A stretch of 64,000 bases of DNA from Thermoprotei archaeon (GTDB lineage: Archaea; Thermoproteota; Thermoprotei; QMSL01; B3-G16), in assembly GCA_021162845.1 (NCBI GenBank), contig JAGGXX010000027.1, positions 1 through 64,000 on the forward strand, given 5' to 3'. The notes beneath the pieces were generated by a model. That model ran no database searches, was not told the origin of the DNA, and saw nothing but the letters and a program-made list of their open reading frames with translations. Made by a program: the position numbers and the translations under genes. Within the stretch, counting starts at the first letter, position 1. Every line of letters begins with the position of its first letter. Positions 1 through 9,833 of the stretch are shown piece by piece.

Positions 1-166
1 ATTTCCCATAGAAGCCCCATCCGTGTAAGACTATAAATTTAGCCTTAAAAGGAGATATGACGAGTAAATCAAGTCACTAAGGCCATTAAGCGTTAAAATG
101 TGATGAAGTGAACCAACGTTCTTGCCTTCTTTTGTACCTCTTAAGGTCAAGAAGGATCCTCCAACC

Positions 167-188
167 AAATGACGCATATGCGTCATTT
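167..188. repeat. Perfect 22-bp palindrome AAATGACGCAT|ATGCGTCATTT
   Basis: Read directly; both 11-nt arms are exact reverse complements; lies in the intergenic region 3' of the GH116 gene. Confidence 0.85.
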
Positions 189-281
189 ACGGACTTGATC
201 TAAGTGGCCGTTAATATCGACAAGAGTAAGAATGAAATTAACCTTAATCTCCTAGCTGATGGGTAAGGTTAGTTTTTGGTA

Positions 282-2855
282 CTAAAGCTGAATGATCAAC
301 TCTTCTCCCCTCTCGATTGAAACTGGCTCACTTAGTATTATCTCCTCATCGCGTCTTTTGAACTCAAGCTCTTTTCCGCTTACGGAGACAGACTTGATCT
401 CCCGATCTTTTAAGAAGGGGAGCCTTAGCCTCCTTACCCTTAGTTCGCCGTATTTGACGCGAATTATGACCTTATCAGGGCTTCTCTCGAAGGTGCCCCA
501 TCCTGTCCCCAATGACCAGAAGCATCTGAACTCTCCGTTCTCGCTTAAGCGTGGATTAAAGCCTATATACTCATTTACTAAGTCATACTCGAAACCACTT
601 AAGGCAAGTAATAGAGCGTAAGAGGCCATGGAACGCACATAGTTACTCCCACATTCGAATTCATTCCACGGGTTTCGCTTTTCCCCATCGTATCTAGCCC
701 GAACGGATTTCACTATTTCCAGTCCTTCCTTAATAAGCCCTTCTTGGATCATGTGGCTAGCGACCGCGTACTCAAATCCGCACATGGTTTCCTCAGCATA
801 GGGAACCGGAATTATGGGCTTGTGCTTGCCCTTAGGCCATTCGCAGATGACGACACCTGACTCATCGTTAAGACTGAAGATACGGCAGGGATTGAAGAAA
901 TCCCTCATGCTCCTCTTGAAGTTATATTTGTAGATGGAGCTCAATGCCTTCTTCACTTGTCCTTTGTCGAATATCTCACCGAGACAGCATATATTCGCAT
1001 GCCACTGGGCCACGACCTGGTCAACTCCGCAGCCTTCACCTATCTGGTACTTGATCTCTCCGTGCTCTTCGTCCCAATATGTATCCATGATATTGGGATC
1101 TTCCTCTTTGAACCGTTCGAGGATCGACTTATCCCTTAAATCTATGAGCTGATGATAGTATTCGCCATTAAAGAGGTTCTCGTCCACCCATTTTCTGCCT
1201 TTCTTAAATAGGCTTAAGTATTCCTCAGCCTTATCCAGCTCACCTAGGTGCTTAGCCATCTCGGAGCAAGCTTTAAGGGCCGCAAGATAAAAGCCAGTTA
1301 GCCAGGAATTAGGACCGAAGAGCTCCATATCAAGGGTATGATGCTGTCTTCCCTCGATTACGCCGTCTTTATCTATGTCCCATTTATCCCTATTTGTTTC
1401 AGCCCAAGCGTATTCCACGGCCTTCTTAATAGCCTCCCATCTTGATCTCAGCCATGAACTATCGCCTGAAAGCTTCCAATACCTATAGGCTCTTATCACG
1501 CATCCGAACTGGCCATCTACAGCAGCATGCGGGAACTCCCATAGACCTCTGCCCAATGGTAACTGCAAGCGGAAGCTAAGGTGACCATCCTCACGCTGAC
1601 AGTACTTGAAGTAAAGGTCCAGCATAGAGCGCTCAAGCTTCGGGAAGAGGAAAGGCAACGCGATGACGTAATTCCACACATGCATGCAACATCCCTCGCA
1701 GCAACCAGAAGTAGGATGACATCCCTCGAATCCATATAGGGATCCGTCCTCTAGTCGCAGGAGAGTTGGCGATTTCAGGATCGAGAGGTTAGCCGATACA
1801 GCATCGAGCACATACGATGGTAAAGTTGATGAGAATAGGGCTTCCTTGAACTCCATGGTCTCCCTATATAGCCTATCCCAATTTTCCAATCCGTAGATGG
1901 CGCTTTCCGTTGAGTCCTTAAATATCGTAGCATAATAATTTCTCCAAGTTCTCGGCTTTTCGCTTTCCGGATTCCAATAATTATAACAGTTCGGGAAATT
2001 CCAGCTTATGATGAACTTAACGCTTCCAGTCTCCCCCGGTTCCACTTGAAGATGGGCCGCTAGCGAGCAGTGATCTTGGATCCCTGGAGCGCCCTTGGGG
2101 TAGCGCCTATTTATGAGTCTACCGGGGGAGGTGAAGTCCCTCCAGAAGACTATTAGGTCGTCGAACCACCTTCCGCGATGCCAATATTCCTGATAACTGA
2201 CGTCAACCGCATCCGTGGCTATAGTTAAATCCCCAAACCTTACGTCGTCCTCATTTAGTTCACTTGAACTAAGCCTTATGAACTTGACCTTCCCCTTCTC
2301 CCCGTATGTATTAACTGTAGTACCTGCCGGTAGCGGGTTCCGCACCGAGAGACAAACTGTATAGGTAATCTTCTCCTTAGTGGTATTCCTGATCCTAATT
2401 TCGAAAAACGCGGCTGGTATGCTAGAGTCCTTATCATTGAGGGGTATGAAGGGATTGAACGCTATCATCTCCACATCTCCGGGGAACTTATCCTCCTTGA
2501 ACCTTAACCTCGCGATTGGATACTCGCCTTCGAATATCACCTCCTTAAAGTGAGGTAAGCCAGCCAGATACTCCCTTGGAGGACCAAAGCCAAACGATTG
2601 AAAGGGAGGCCTGGATAGCTCACCGGTATATGGAGGGAGTAGATCTCCATTGAGGACTCGTGCATCTAATACCTTTCCGTCTACCTCAGCTTTAACAGCG
2701 AAATGCGAGAAGCCGTTCGTACTCCCCTTATTCGGCCTATTGAAGATCTCCCAATCGATCAGTCTCCCGTTTCCCGCAATGCCTATACATCCTGATCCTA
2801 TGCCGCCTAAGGGGAAGGAGATCTCTCTTGTCTTAACTCCCTTATAGACGGGCAT
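282..2855 (-). CDS. GH116 / GBA2-type (DUF608) beta-glucosidase-like glycoside hydrolase
   Basis: 857-aa ORF; N-term 'SFPLGGIGSGCIGIAGNGRLIDWEIFNRPNKG' and C-term catalytic region typical of GH116. Confidence 0.88.
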   Translation of the reverse strand: MPVYKGVKTREISFPLGGIGSGCIGIAGNGRLIDWEIFNRPNKGSTNGFSHFAVKAEVDGKVLDARVLNGDLLPPYTGELSRPPFQSFGFGPPREYLAGLPHFKEVIFEGEYPIARLRFKEDKFPGDVEMIAFNPFIPLNDKDSSIPAAFFEIRIRNTTKEKITYTVCLSVRNPLPAGTTVNTYGEKGKVKFIRLSSSELNEDDVRFGDLTIATDAVDVSYQEYWHRGRWFDDLIVFWRDFTSPGRLINRRYPKGAPGIQDHCSLAAHLQVEPGETGSVKFIISWNFPNCYNYWNPESEKPRTWRNYYATIFKDSTESAIYGLENWDRLYRETMEFKEALFSSTLPSYVLDAVSANLSILKSPTLLRLEDGSLYGFEGCHPTSGCCEGCCMHVWNYVIALPFLFPKLERSMLDLYFKYCQREDGHLSFRLQLPLGRGLWEFPHAAVDGQFGCVIRAYRYWKLSGDSSWLRSRWEAIKKAVEYAWAETNRDKWDIDKDGVIEGRQHHTLDMELFGPNSWLTGFYLAALKACSEMAKHLGELDKAEEYLSLFKKGRKWVDENLFNGEYYHQLIDLRDKSILERFKEEDPNIMDTYWDEEHGEIKYQIGEGCGVDQVVAQWHANICCLGEIFDKGQVKKALSSIYKYNFKRSMRDFFNPCRIFSLNDESGVVICEWPKGKHKPIIPVPYAEETMCGFEYAVASHMIQEGLIKEGLEIVKSVRARYDGEKRNPWNEFECGSNYVRSMASYALLLALSGFEYDLVNEYIGFNPRLSENGEFRCFWSLGTGWGTFERSPDKVIIRVKYGELRVRRLRLPFLKDREIKSVSVSGKELEFKRRDEEIILSEPVSIERGEELIIQL

Positions 2856-2954
2856 CTTCTCGAATCCTCTTGATAATACTTTAGATCAAACATACGTTTA
2901 AGAGGCTGAGGCTCACAAATTCACATGACCATCCAATAACTATTGCTTTCTCAA

Positions 2955-3782
2955 CTATAACTTACTTAAGAGGGCTTTCAGGAACTCTCTGCCCTTCTTT
3001 AGGGAATTCACTACGTCTTTTTCAGTCTCATCTTCAAGGGCTAACCATCCCTTAAACCCTTGGGCCTTAAGCTCCTTAAGATATCTCTCCCAAGGTACTA
3101 GCCCTTCTCCAACGGTAGCCCTTCTAGTCTCAGGGTTATAGTCCTTCGCGTGTGTATGTACTATCCAAGGACCGAGGATCCTCACACCCCTTATCACTTC
3201 TTCGACACCATAACGGAGCAGGTTCGCTGGATCATAGTTCACCTTGAGCGCTGGGCTTCCTACATCCTCTAGGAAGTTCCTTAGGATAACGGTAGGTTCC
3301 ATGCCGGTTTCAATACAAAAGTAGGCCCCGACGTCCTCAGCGAACTTGGCTATCTCGCAGATGCTCCTCCTGATAACCCTATAGGCAGGATCACCCTTGT
3401 CCTCAGGTATCCGTCCTGGATGAGTCGTGACTATTGGCGCCTCCATGGAAGCTGCTAGTTCAAGGGCCTTCTTTGTCTTCTCTATTCTTCTACCAATACC
3501 CTCTGGGTCATCTAGACCTCCGAGTCCTCTCGGACCACTAAGCTGTGCACAAAAACCCGAGATCTCGAGGCCATATGAGGATATTAGTTCAGCTACTTCC
3601 CTCCTGCATTTACTATCACACCTATCAGGATCGAGCGCACATGGCTTATCGGGTCCATAGTCGACACACCATAGCTGAACTCCTTCAACGCCTATTTGCT
3701 TAGCTAACCAAAGTTGCTCCTTTAAAGAATCTAAAGTCATAGTGTAACCTAACGACCATATCGCGAGTCCTATTTTAAACAT
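2955..3782 (-). CDS. Sugar phosphate isomerase/epimerase (xylose isomerase-like TIM barrel)
   Basis: 275 aa; 'IVTTHPGR', 'VNYDPANLL', 'HAKDYN', 'LALEDE' motifs of the AP_endonuc_2 family. Confidence 0.85.
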   Translation of the reverse strand: MFKIGLAIWSLGYTMTLDSLKEQLWLAKQIGVEGVQLWCVDYGPDKPCALDPDRCDSKCRREVAELISSYGLEISGFCAQLSGPRGLGGLDDPEGIGRRIEKTKKALELAASMEAPIVTTHPGRIPEDKGDPAYRVIRRSICEIAKFAEDVGAYFCIETGMEPTVILRNFLEDVGSPALKVNYDPANLLRYGVEEVIRGVRILGPWIVHTHAKDYNPETRRATVGEGLVPWERYLKELKAQGFKGWLALEDETEKDVVNSLKKGREFLKALLSKL

Positions 3783-4031
3783 GTACTTAAGGTATGAACC
3801 TCGTGATAAAAGCTTTTACGTACCACCAGACTAGGGGATTTTATAAGCAGAGTATGAATTCATAATCTGTTCATGGTTGCTCTCATCAACTAACTTTATG
3901 AAGAACTTACGAAAATAGTGAAATTAAATTGAAGGTATTAAAGGTTTATAGTTCATGTATTCTTAGCAGTTACTTCTAATGGGTTATCGGCCTAAAGCTT
4001 ATCTACTCATGTCCTTTCTATATTCTGATGC

Positions 4032-5246
4032 ATGGACATGAAGCGAGAAGATAACGCTATCCACTTAAGACTATTAAGGAAGAACTACAAGGTACTCCTA
4101 ACTAAGCGTATATCATACTCCTTTGCCTCTGGCTTAACTCAGAACTATACATCTATTTACATAGTAAAATTAGGGGCAAACCCCCTTCATCTCGGCGGGC
4201 TTAATAGTCTGGGGAGCCTATTCTCCTCAGTATTGGCCTTACCTGTAGGATGGTTAGCTGATTATTACAGCCTAAAGAGAGTGTACCTTATTTCTCTCGC
4301 ATTTACGCTCTTGGTACCCCTGGTATATGCCACTGCTGGTAGTTGGGAAGTCACCGTAGTGCCCATCATGATATCTTATGTGAGCATGGGCTCCATAGCC
4401 TTTTTGGAGGCGATAATGATCACGGAGAGCCTACAAGAGAGGAATAGGGCTACGGGTTTCGGCCTTTCGTATACTGCATCTGGACTGGCCTCAATAGTAT
4501 CGCCTTCCGTTGCTGGCATTATATTATCTCATATGGGTGGTCTTAGCGTCCAGAACATGAGGATTCTCTTCTTAATTCACCTTCTCATAATTCTAGCCTC
4601 ATACATCTGGATCTCCCTTAATCTTGAGGAGATAATGGTTCATCCAAGGCCTAATCGAAGTTCCCTCAGGGAGTTAAAACACCTATTTAGGCATTACGGC
4701 ATTAGGAAGTGGCTTGCTGTCGAGAGTTTAGGAGCCTTCATCTTCGGAGCAATAAATCCTTTCGTAATGGTCTATGCCGCCGAGGTAAAAGGAGCTAGCG
4801 CTCTAACGTTAGGCTTAATGGGCTCTGCGCAGAACTTGGCTTATACAGTTTCCTCAATTCCGTTAGGGAAATTAGCGGATACGATAGGTAGAAAGAAGAC
4901 CATTGCTCTATTGAGACCATTGCTCTATTCCTCAATCCTATTACTAGTGTTCGCCCCAAATGAAACATTCCTGATTTTAGCCTCTGCTTTAAGAGGGTTA
5001 ACGTGGGGTGCGATGGGTGCATGGTCATCACTTAGGATGGAGTTAGTCGAGAGCGAATGGCGTGGAAGATGGAGTGGGGTGATCGGCTTATTAAGGGGAT
5101 TAGCCAGAACTCCGGCATCCCTAGTAGGTGGGTTATTGTGGACGAGCATTAGCCCTTCAGCGCCCTTCTTAATGCTCATAATGATAGACGCTACCGTGAG
5201 ACTTCCATTAATACTCACGATGCCTGAGACCTTAAGGCAAGGTTAA
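4032..5246 (+). CDS. MFS transporter
   Basis: 404 aa, about 12 hydrophobic segments, 'GWLADYYSLKRVY' and 'GKLADTIGRKKTI' MFS loop motifs. Confidence 0.85.
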   Translation: MDMKREDNAIHLRLLRKNYKVLLTKRISYSFASGLTQNYTSIYIVKLGANPLHLGGLNSLGSLFSSVLALPVGWLADYYSLKRVYLISLAFTLLVPLVYATAGSWEVTVVPIMISYVSMGSIAFLEAIMITESLQERNRATGFGLSYTASGLASIVSPSVAGIILSHMGGLSVQNMRILFLIHLLIILASYIWISLNLEEIMVHPRPNRSSLRELKHLFRHYGIRKWLAVESLGAFIFGAINPFVMVYAAEVKGASALTLGLMGSAQNLAYTVSSIPLGKLADTIGRKKTIALLRPLLYSSILLLVFAPNETFLILASALRGLTWGAMGAWSSLRMELVESEWRGRWSGVIGLLRGLARTPASLVGGLLWTSISPSAPFLMLIMIDATVRLPLILTMPETLRQG

Positions 5247-5490
5247 CCCTAAGCGTGACCCGCAAGGTTGCTGGAAGTGGCCATTACCTTGACGATACCC
5301 TGAGAAGAGCTCATCGTCCTAATGCCTCAGTATAACGAGAGATAGTATGAAGGCTTCTAGTCAATAGATGTAATAGAACGTTTACAGACTATATTTCCTT
5401 TTCACTGTTCATGAGTATAATATCATTTTAAAAATATTAGAAATAAATAATCTTTATAACAAATAATATTCGAAAAGATATTAAGGGAAA

Positions 5491-6675
5491 TTAATAGAGC
5501 TTAAGCGCCTTTGGAAATCGAGGAGGAGGTAATTGCTCAGCCTTCCAAGGTCCAGGAGGATCGACCTCTATTAGCTCGTACTCAGGGCTCCCTAGCGCGT
5601 ATTTCTCGCCATAGTAAATTTGGAGATATGGATCCTTCCACGGTCCATGTATTCGAGCGAATGGATGGAGTTCTGGGTCATCGTTCACCTCAAGCGACCT
5701 AGAGACGTTCTCCTTAATTAGGGGCTTATCCCTAAGTAGATCTAACGTGGCCTTATCAATAGCCACTATATCGGTGGATCCTAGGATCCCTAGATCAGGC
5801 AGTATGTTGCCCGTGGTAAAGCCCCAGCAATCACAGTACTCCGTTATATCAAGTGCTACGTTTATGAAGAACCTGGAATCGTCATCGTATTGCTCCATGA
5901 CGAACTTAGCGGTTATGGCCATAGCCTCAAAGAAGGACTCGAAATTAACCCTCTGGATTTTGAGACAATCCTCCTGGTCCACTAGCTTACATCTCATGCA
6001 TTGATTACAGAGGTCGAAGATGACCCTTAATCTGCCCTTGTCATACTTGATGGCTCCATGAGGGCAAGCGTTAACGAGCCGCTTAGCCGTGGCCTCGACA
6101 TCCTTGCACCTCTCGGGGAACCAGTACTTATCGTACTGCATGGTCCTATGGATGTTGCCCCTGGTTTTCTTGGTGTAACAACCCAGTGCTAGGTTCTTTA
6201 TCGCGGCGCCGAAACCCGATGTGTTATGCCCCTTTACGTGCGATAGATCCACTAATATGTCGGCATCCTTACAGAAGCCCCCCATCTGTATAACCTTGAG
6301 GTTCTTGTAGTTAACCTCTTTTTCAACGTAGTAGGCATCAGCAGGACCAGCGACTGGATATATCGGACAACCTATTACTTCAGGCGTATAGCCCCTATAG
6401 ACCGCATTCTTCACCTGTTCGGGTATATCGACTATGAAGGGGTCACCGCCAGCTCCCTTTATCTTCCTGACCACAAAGCCCACTATGAAGGGATGTAAGC
6501 TAGTAAACCCTACGTTCTGTCCTACATGGATCTTTACCAGAACGCGTTTCCCCTTAACCCTTTCAAGCAGTCCTAGCTCGTTGATTATTTTCTCTAGCTT
6601 GCCTATGATCGAATGCTCAGGCTTGGGCTCAGCACTGGCGGTGGAGCTAAAGTACACCACAGGCTTACCTTTCAC
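5491..6675 (-). CDS. DUF362 domain protein with 4Fe-4S-type cysteines
   Basis: 394 aa; 'VLVKIHVGQNVGFTSLHPF', 'DLSHVKGHNTSGFGAAIKNLALGCYTKKTRGNIH', 'CNQCMRCKLVDQEDC'; GTG start. Confidence 0.83.
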   Translation of the reverse strand: MKGKPVVYFSSTASAEPKPEHSIIGKLEKIINELGLLERVKGKRVLVKIHVGQNVGFTSLHPFIVGFVVRKIKGAGGDPFIVDIPEQVKNAVYRGYTPEVIGCPIYPVAGPADAYYVEKEVNYKNLKVIQMGGFCKDADILVDLSHVKGHNTSGFGAAIKNLALGCYTKKTRGNIHRTMQYDKYWFPERCKDVEATAKRLVNACPHGAIKYDKGRLRVIFDLCNQCMRCKLVDQEDCLKIQRVNFESFFEAMAITAKFVMEQYDDDSRFFINVALDITEYCDCWGFTTGNILPDLGILGSTDIVAIDKATLDLLRDKPLIKENVSRSLEVNDDPELHPFARIHGPWKDPYLQIYYGEKYALGSPEYELIEVDPPGPWKAEQLPPPRFPKALKLY

Positions 6676-6887
6676 GAAAGATCACCGTCAAACTTGCCTC
6701 TAATTAGTGAATGTATGTCTTTATATCTTCTTTTTCTCCCTTGCGATCTGAACAACCATTCCATGTCTATCTCATCCGTGACTTTATAAGGAACCTTACA
6801 GGCCTTGAATTCGCTTTGGACATGTTTATACCAACACGCTTAAGATTTAATATCAGGAGGGCCTTAGGCTAAGGGAAGAGACACTTA

Positions 6888-7521
6888 ATGACCATGTGCT
6901 CCATGATGGGTGACCCGGGTATGCTAGAGGCCGTGATGGAGTTCGGGAGGAAGTATAACTTCGGACGGGGGGCTTAAGCATCCCTTCAAGGTAAGAGACC
7001 TAGCATTGAAAATCTTCGATGGGACAAGAAGGCTTGGCCTACACGACATGGGGGCCAGGGAAAGGCTTTGGCTAGAGGTCGCGGCATTGCTACATGATAT
7101 AGGGGTTAGTGTGGGCGAGGAACACCACGTATACTCTAAGAAGCTCATACTCGAATCTAATGAGCTCAGAGAATCCCTAGATCCTCTGAGCCTAAAGATA
7201 GTAGCCTGGATAGCCTTCTTTCATAGAAAGAAGCCCAATCCACTCGAATATTCTGATGTAGCGTGGAGGGAGCTCCTCAGAAGCGAGTATGGAGATAAAA
7301 TAGTCAAATTAGCCGCTATCTTGAGGATCGCTGATGCCTTAGACAGATCCCTCCGGCAGGTCGTGGAGGATATAAAGCTCAAAAGGTGCGATGATGCCCT
7401 GTCGATTGAAATATCCTCAAGGGGGGATGCCCTTACAGAAATTAAGAGAGCCCAAGAGAAGGCATGGCTCTTCGAGAAGGTTTTCGGCCTTAAACTAAGG
7501 GTTAGACCATGGCTAACATAA
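6888..7521 (+). pseudogene. HD-domain protein related to the C-terminal half of Ppx/GppA, split by an apparent 1-nt frameshift
   Basis: ORF 7006..7521 has 'ALLHDIGVSVGEEHHVYSKKLI' and 'RIADALDRS'; the expected N-term ('LEAVMEFGRKYNF') lies in another frame from ATG 6888; removing one G from the G6 run at 6967-6972 joins them. Confidence 0.6.
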
Positions 7522-7590
7522 CGTATGGTCTTGCTGAGACCTAAAAGACGCTTATTTCGAAAAATTGAAATAATACATAGTTATTTAGGT

Positions 7591-8697
7591 TTAAACTGTA
7601 ATAGCTTCTAATTCCCCATCTTCCTTAACGAGAAACGTATCCTCCTTCTTTACCTGACCGAGGCTGGGTATGAGTATGGGGCTATGCACCATGGCTAAGA
7701 CCATACGGGGCTTCGGCTTCATGAACCTATGTCCAGGCACTATCGTGGTTATAGGAGGCTCCTCCGCCTGTAAGCCGATGCCATGCACGTACCCTACGAC
7801 CCTATAAGCCTTCATATCGTACCTCTCATAAATCCTATCAAGCTCGTTAATGACGTCTTGAAATCTCCTATGAGGCTTAGTAAGCTCGATTGCCCTCACG
7901 TAGATCTCTTCTGTGCATTTCTCGGCTCTTGTGGCTATCTCTGGCTTTACGGATCCGATGAACACTGATCTCGAGACGTTAGCGTAATACCTGAACTTAT
8001 CGGCACCTATAACGATAGTCACAAATGTCCCCTCACGGACCTTAATCGTCGATAAGGGTTCTGAATGAACTCTTGGGTGAGGCCCTGCATTCACGTATAC
8101 GTGCGGCTCCTCAGATCCCAACCTATAAAGGATATCATAGGCCTCGGCGGCGATTTCGGTCTCGGCGATCCCTGGTTTAATCATCGCTAGGACTTCTTCC
8201 ATGGCTTTCTTAGCTATCAAACCAGCCTCTCTAATATATCGAACTTCTGCATAATCCTTAAACATCCTCATCTCAGCTATACGCTCAGAGAGATCAACCA
8301 CCTCGACGTTAGGATTAAGCTTCTTGAACATCTCGAAGAAGAACACATACGCATCTTTCTCTATCCCGAATTCGAAACCGACCCTCTTGACCCCTAGTTC
8401 CCTTAAATAGCCGCTTACCTTCCTCATGACCTCGCCGCCTTCAACATAAGTCTCGACGTTCTTTATCCAGCTTAATTCTTTAAAGCCGTCTTCTTCACCT
8501 TTAGCAAGGAAGACAACAGGCTCTCCATCTACAGGGACGATGATCGTGGGCCTTAACCATTTAACACCTGTGAGGTAAATGAAAGTCGAAAGGGTTCTGA
8601 TCACAGCTACATCAAGGTTCATCTCTTTCATAATGGTTCTAAGTCTGCTCATTCTAGCTCTTAGGATCTCTAAGGGGAACCTAAGCCCTCCATTCAT
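7591..8697 (-). CDS. M24 family metallopeptidase (Xaa-Pro aminopeptidase/prolidase-like)
   Basis: 368 aa; creatinase N-domain plus 'GIAETEIAAEA...', 'VHGIGLQAEEPP'. Confidence 0.85.
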   Translation of the reverse strand: MNGGLRFPLEILRARMSRLRTIMKEMNLDVAVIRTLSTFIYLTGVKWLRPTIIVPVDGEPVVFLAKGEEDGFKELSWIKNVETYVEGGEVMRKVSGYLRELGVKRVGFEFGIEKDAYVFFFEMFKKLNPNVEVVDLSERIAEMRMFKDYAEVRYIREAGLIAKKAMEEVLAMIKPGIAETEIAAEAYDILYRLGSEEPHVYVNAGPHPRVHSEPLSTIKVREGTFVTIVIGADKFRYYANVSRSVFIGSVKPEIATRAEKCTEEIYVRAIELTKPHRRFQDVINELDRIYERYDMKAYRVVGYVHGIGLQAEEPPITTIVPGHRFMKPKPRMVLAMVHSPILIPSLGQVKKEDTFLVKEDGELEAITV

Positions 8698-8885
8698 GTT
8701 ATACCACTAAGAAAGATGGCGACTTCATAAATTATAGCTTATTCCGCATAACCTGAGTCATAGAGGATTTTAAAGTCACAAATGAGTGGACGAGACGTAA
8801 ATGGGCATGATTGATGCTTATCCTCCTTAAGGGCTGGAAGTTAAGTAGGGGGCTTCACTATTAGCTATTACCGCTTACCAGCGTA

Positions 8886-9662
8886 CTAAGAGCCGAACTT
8901 ACAGTACCTCTCGATGTTCAGTATTTTAGCTACTCCAGCAGCGGTAACACCATAGACCATGAGCTTAACGCTTAATTTCTTGGCCTTATCGTATATCGGC
9001 CACAAGGTCGAGTTCACGACCGAACTACCAGTCACTATGGCTATCTCGACCTCTTCAAGTAACCTGAAATTCTCAATATGGCTCATTACCATCGAGTTAC
9101 CTATCCTCTTGCCGATGTTACATGGATTCATGTCAGTTATGTAGAGTTTACTGAGGACGCTGTCTAGTGATCTAGCCATGGCTGGTTGATAGCCTATTAG
9201 CAGGGTAGGTACATCGCCAAATCTGTCTACTACCTCGCAAGCCAACGCTTCAGCGCACTTAATGGGTTCTTCACCCCTACAGTGGAGCGTCCTATCAATG
9301 AGTCCTAAATACCTCATCACCGCATTTAAGCTACCGTAGAACATCGCCCTATTAGCTATAGTTCCGAGACTTAGTTTAAGGATCTCTGAGAGGCTTAGCG
9401 TACCGATGAAGGGCGATGACGTAAACACGTGAGCCTTAGCACTCATGAAGGAACATTCCATGATTACCTCCTTGCCCCTAGCTATCGCATACTCCTTACT
9501 GGGGAGCCTGAACCACTCAGGAGGCACGGTTCTGAAGAGGACATTAACCTTACTCTGCGAAGAGATCCCATATGACGTAGCGGTGACCAGCTTATCATTT
9601 AGATTGAACCTATTTACTAAACTCTTGAAATACTCCCTGACGAGCTCATCGTATCCGTTCAC
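8886..9662 (-). CDS. DUF364 (Rossmann-like) domain protein
   Basis: 258 aa; 'LIGYQPAMARSL', 'DMNPCNIGKRIG', 'IVTGSSVVNSTL' pattern. Confidence 0.65.
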   Translation of the reverse strand: MNGYDELVREYFKSLVNRFNLNDKLVTATSYGISSQSKVNVLFRTVPPEWFRLPSKEYAIARGKEVIMECSFMSAKAHVFTSSPFIGTLSLSEILKLSLGTIANRAMFYGSLNAVMRYLGLIDRTLHCRGEEPIKCAEALACEVVDRFGDVPTLLIGYQPAMARSLDSVLSKLYITDMNPCNIGKRIGNSMVMSHIENFRLLEEVEIAIVTGSSVVNSTLWPIYDKAKKLSVKLMVYGVTAAGVAKILNIERYCKFGS

Positions 9663-9833
9663 ATTAACCGCCCTAAGGCAATAACCTCACCCACCTTAAA
9701 AATAACCCCCCGTTAATATCTACACGAGGGATCTAGGTTAGAGGACATCGATCTAGCTTGAACGAGTACGTACAGAAGCGTTCGAACAGTTTATCAGGGG
9801 ATTACGGCTTAGACCTTATGAGTATATAAAAAG

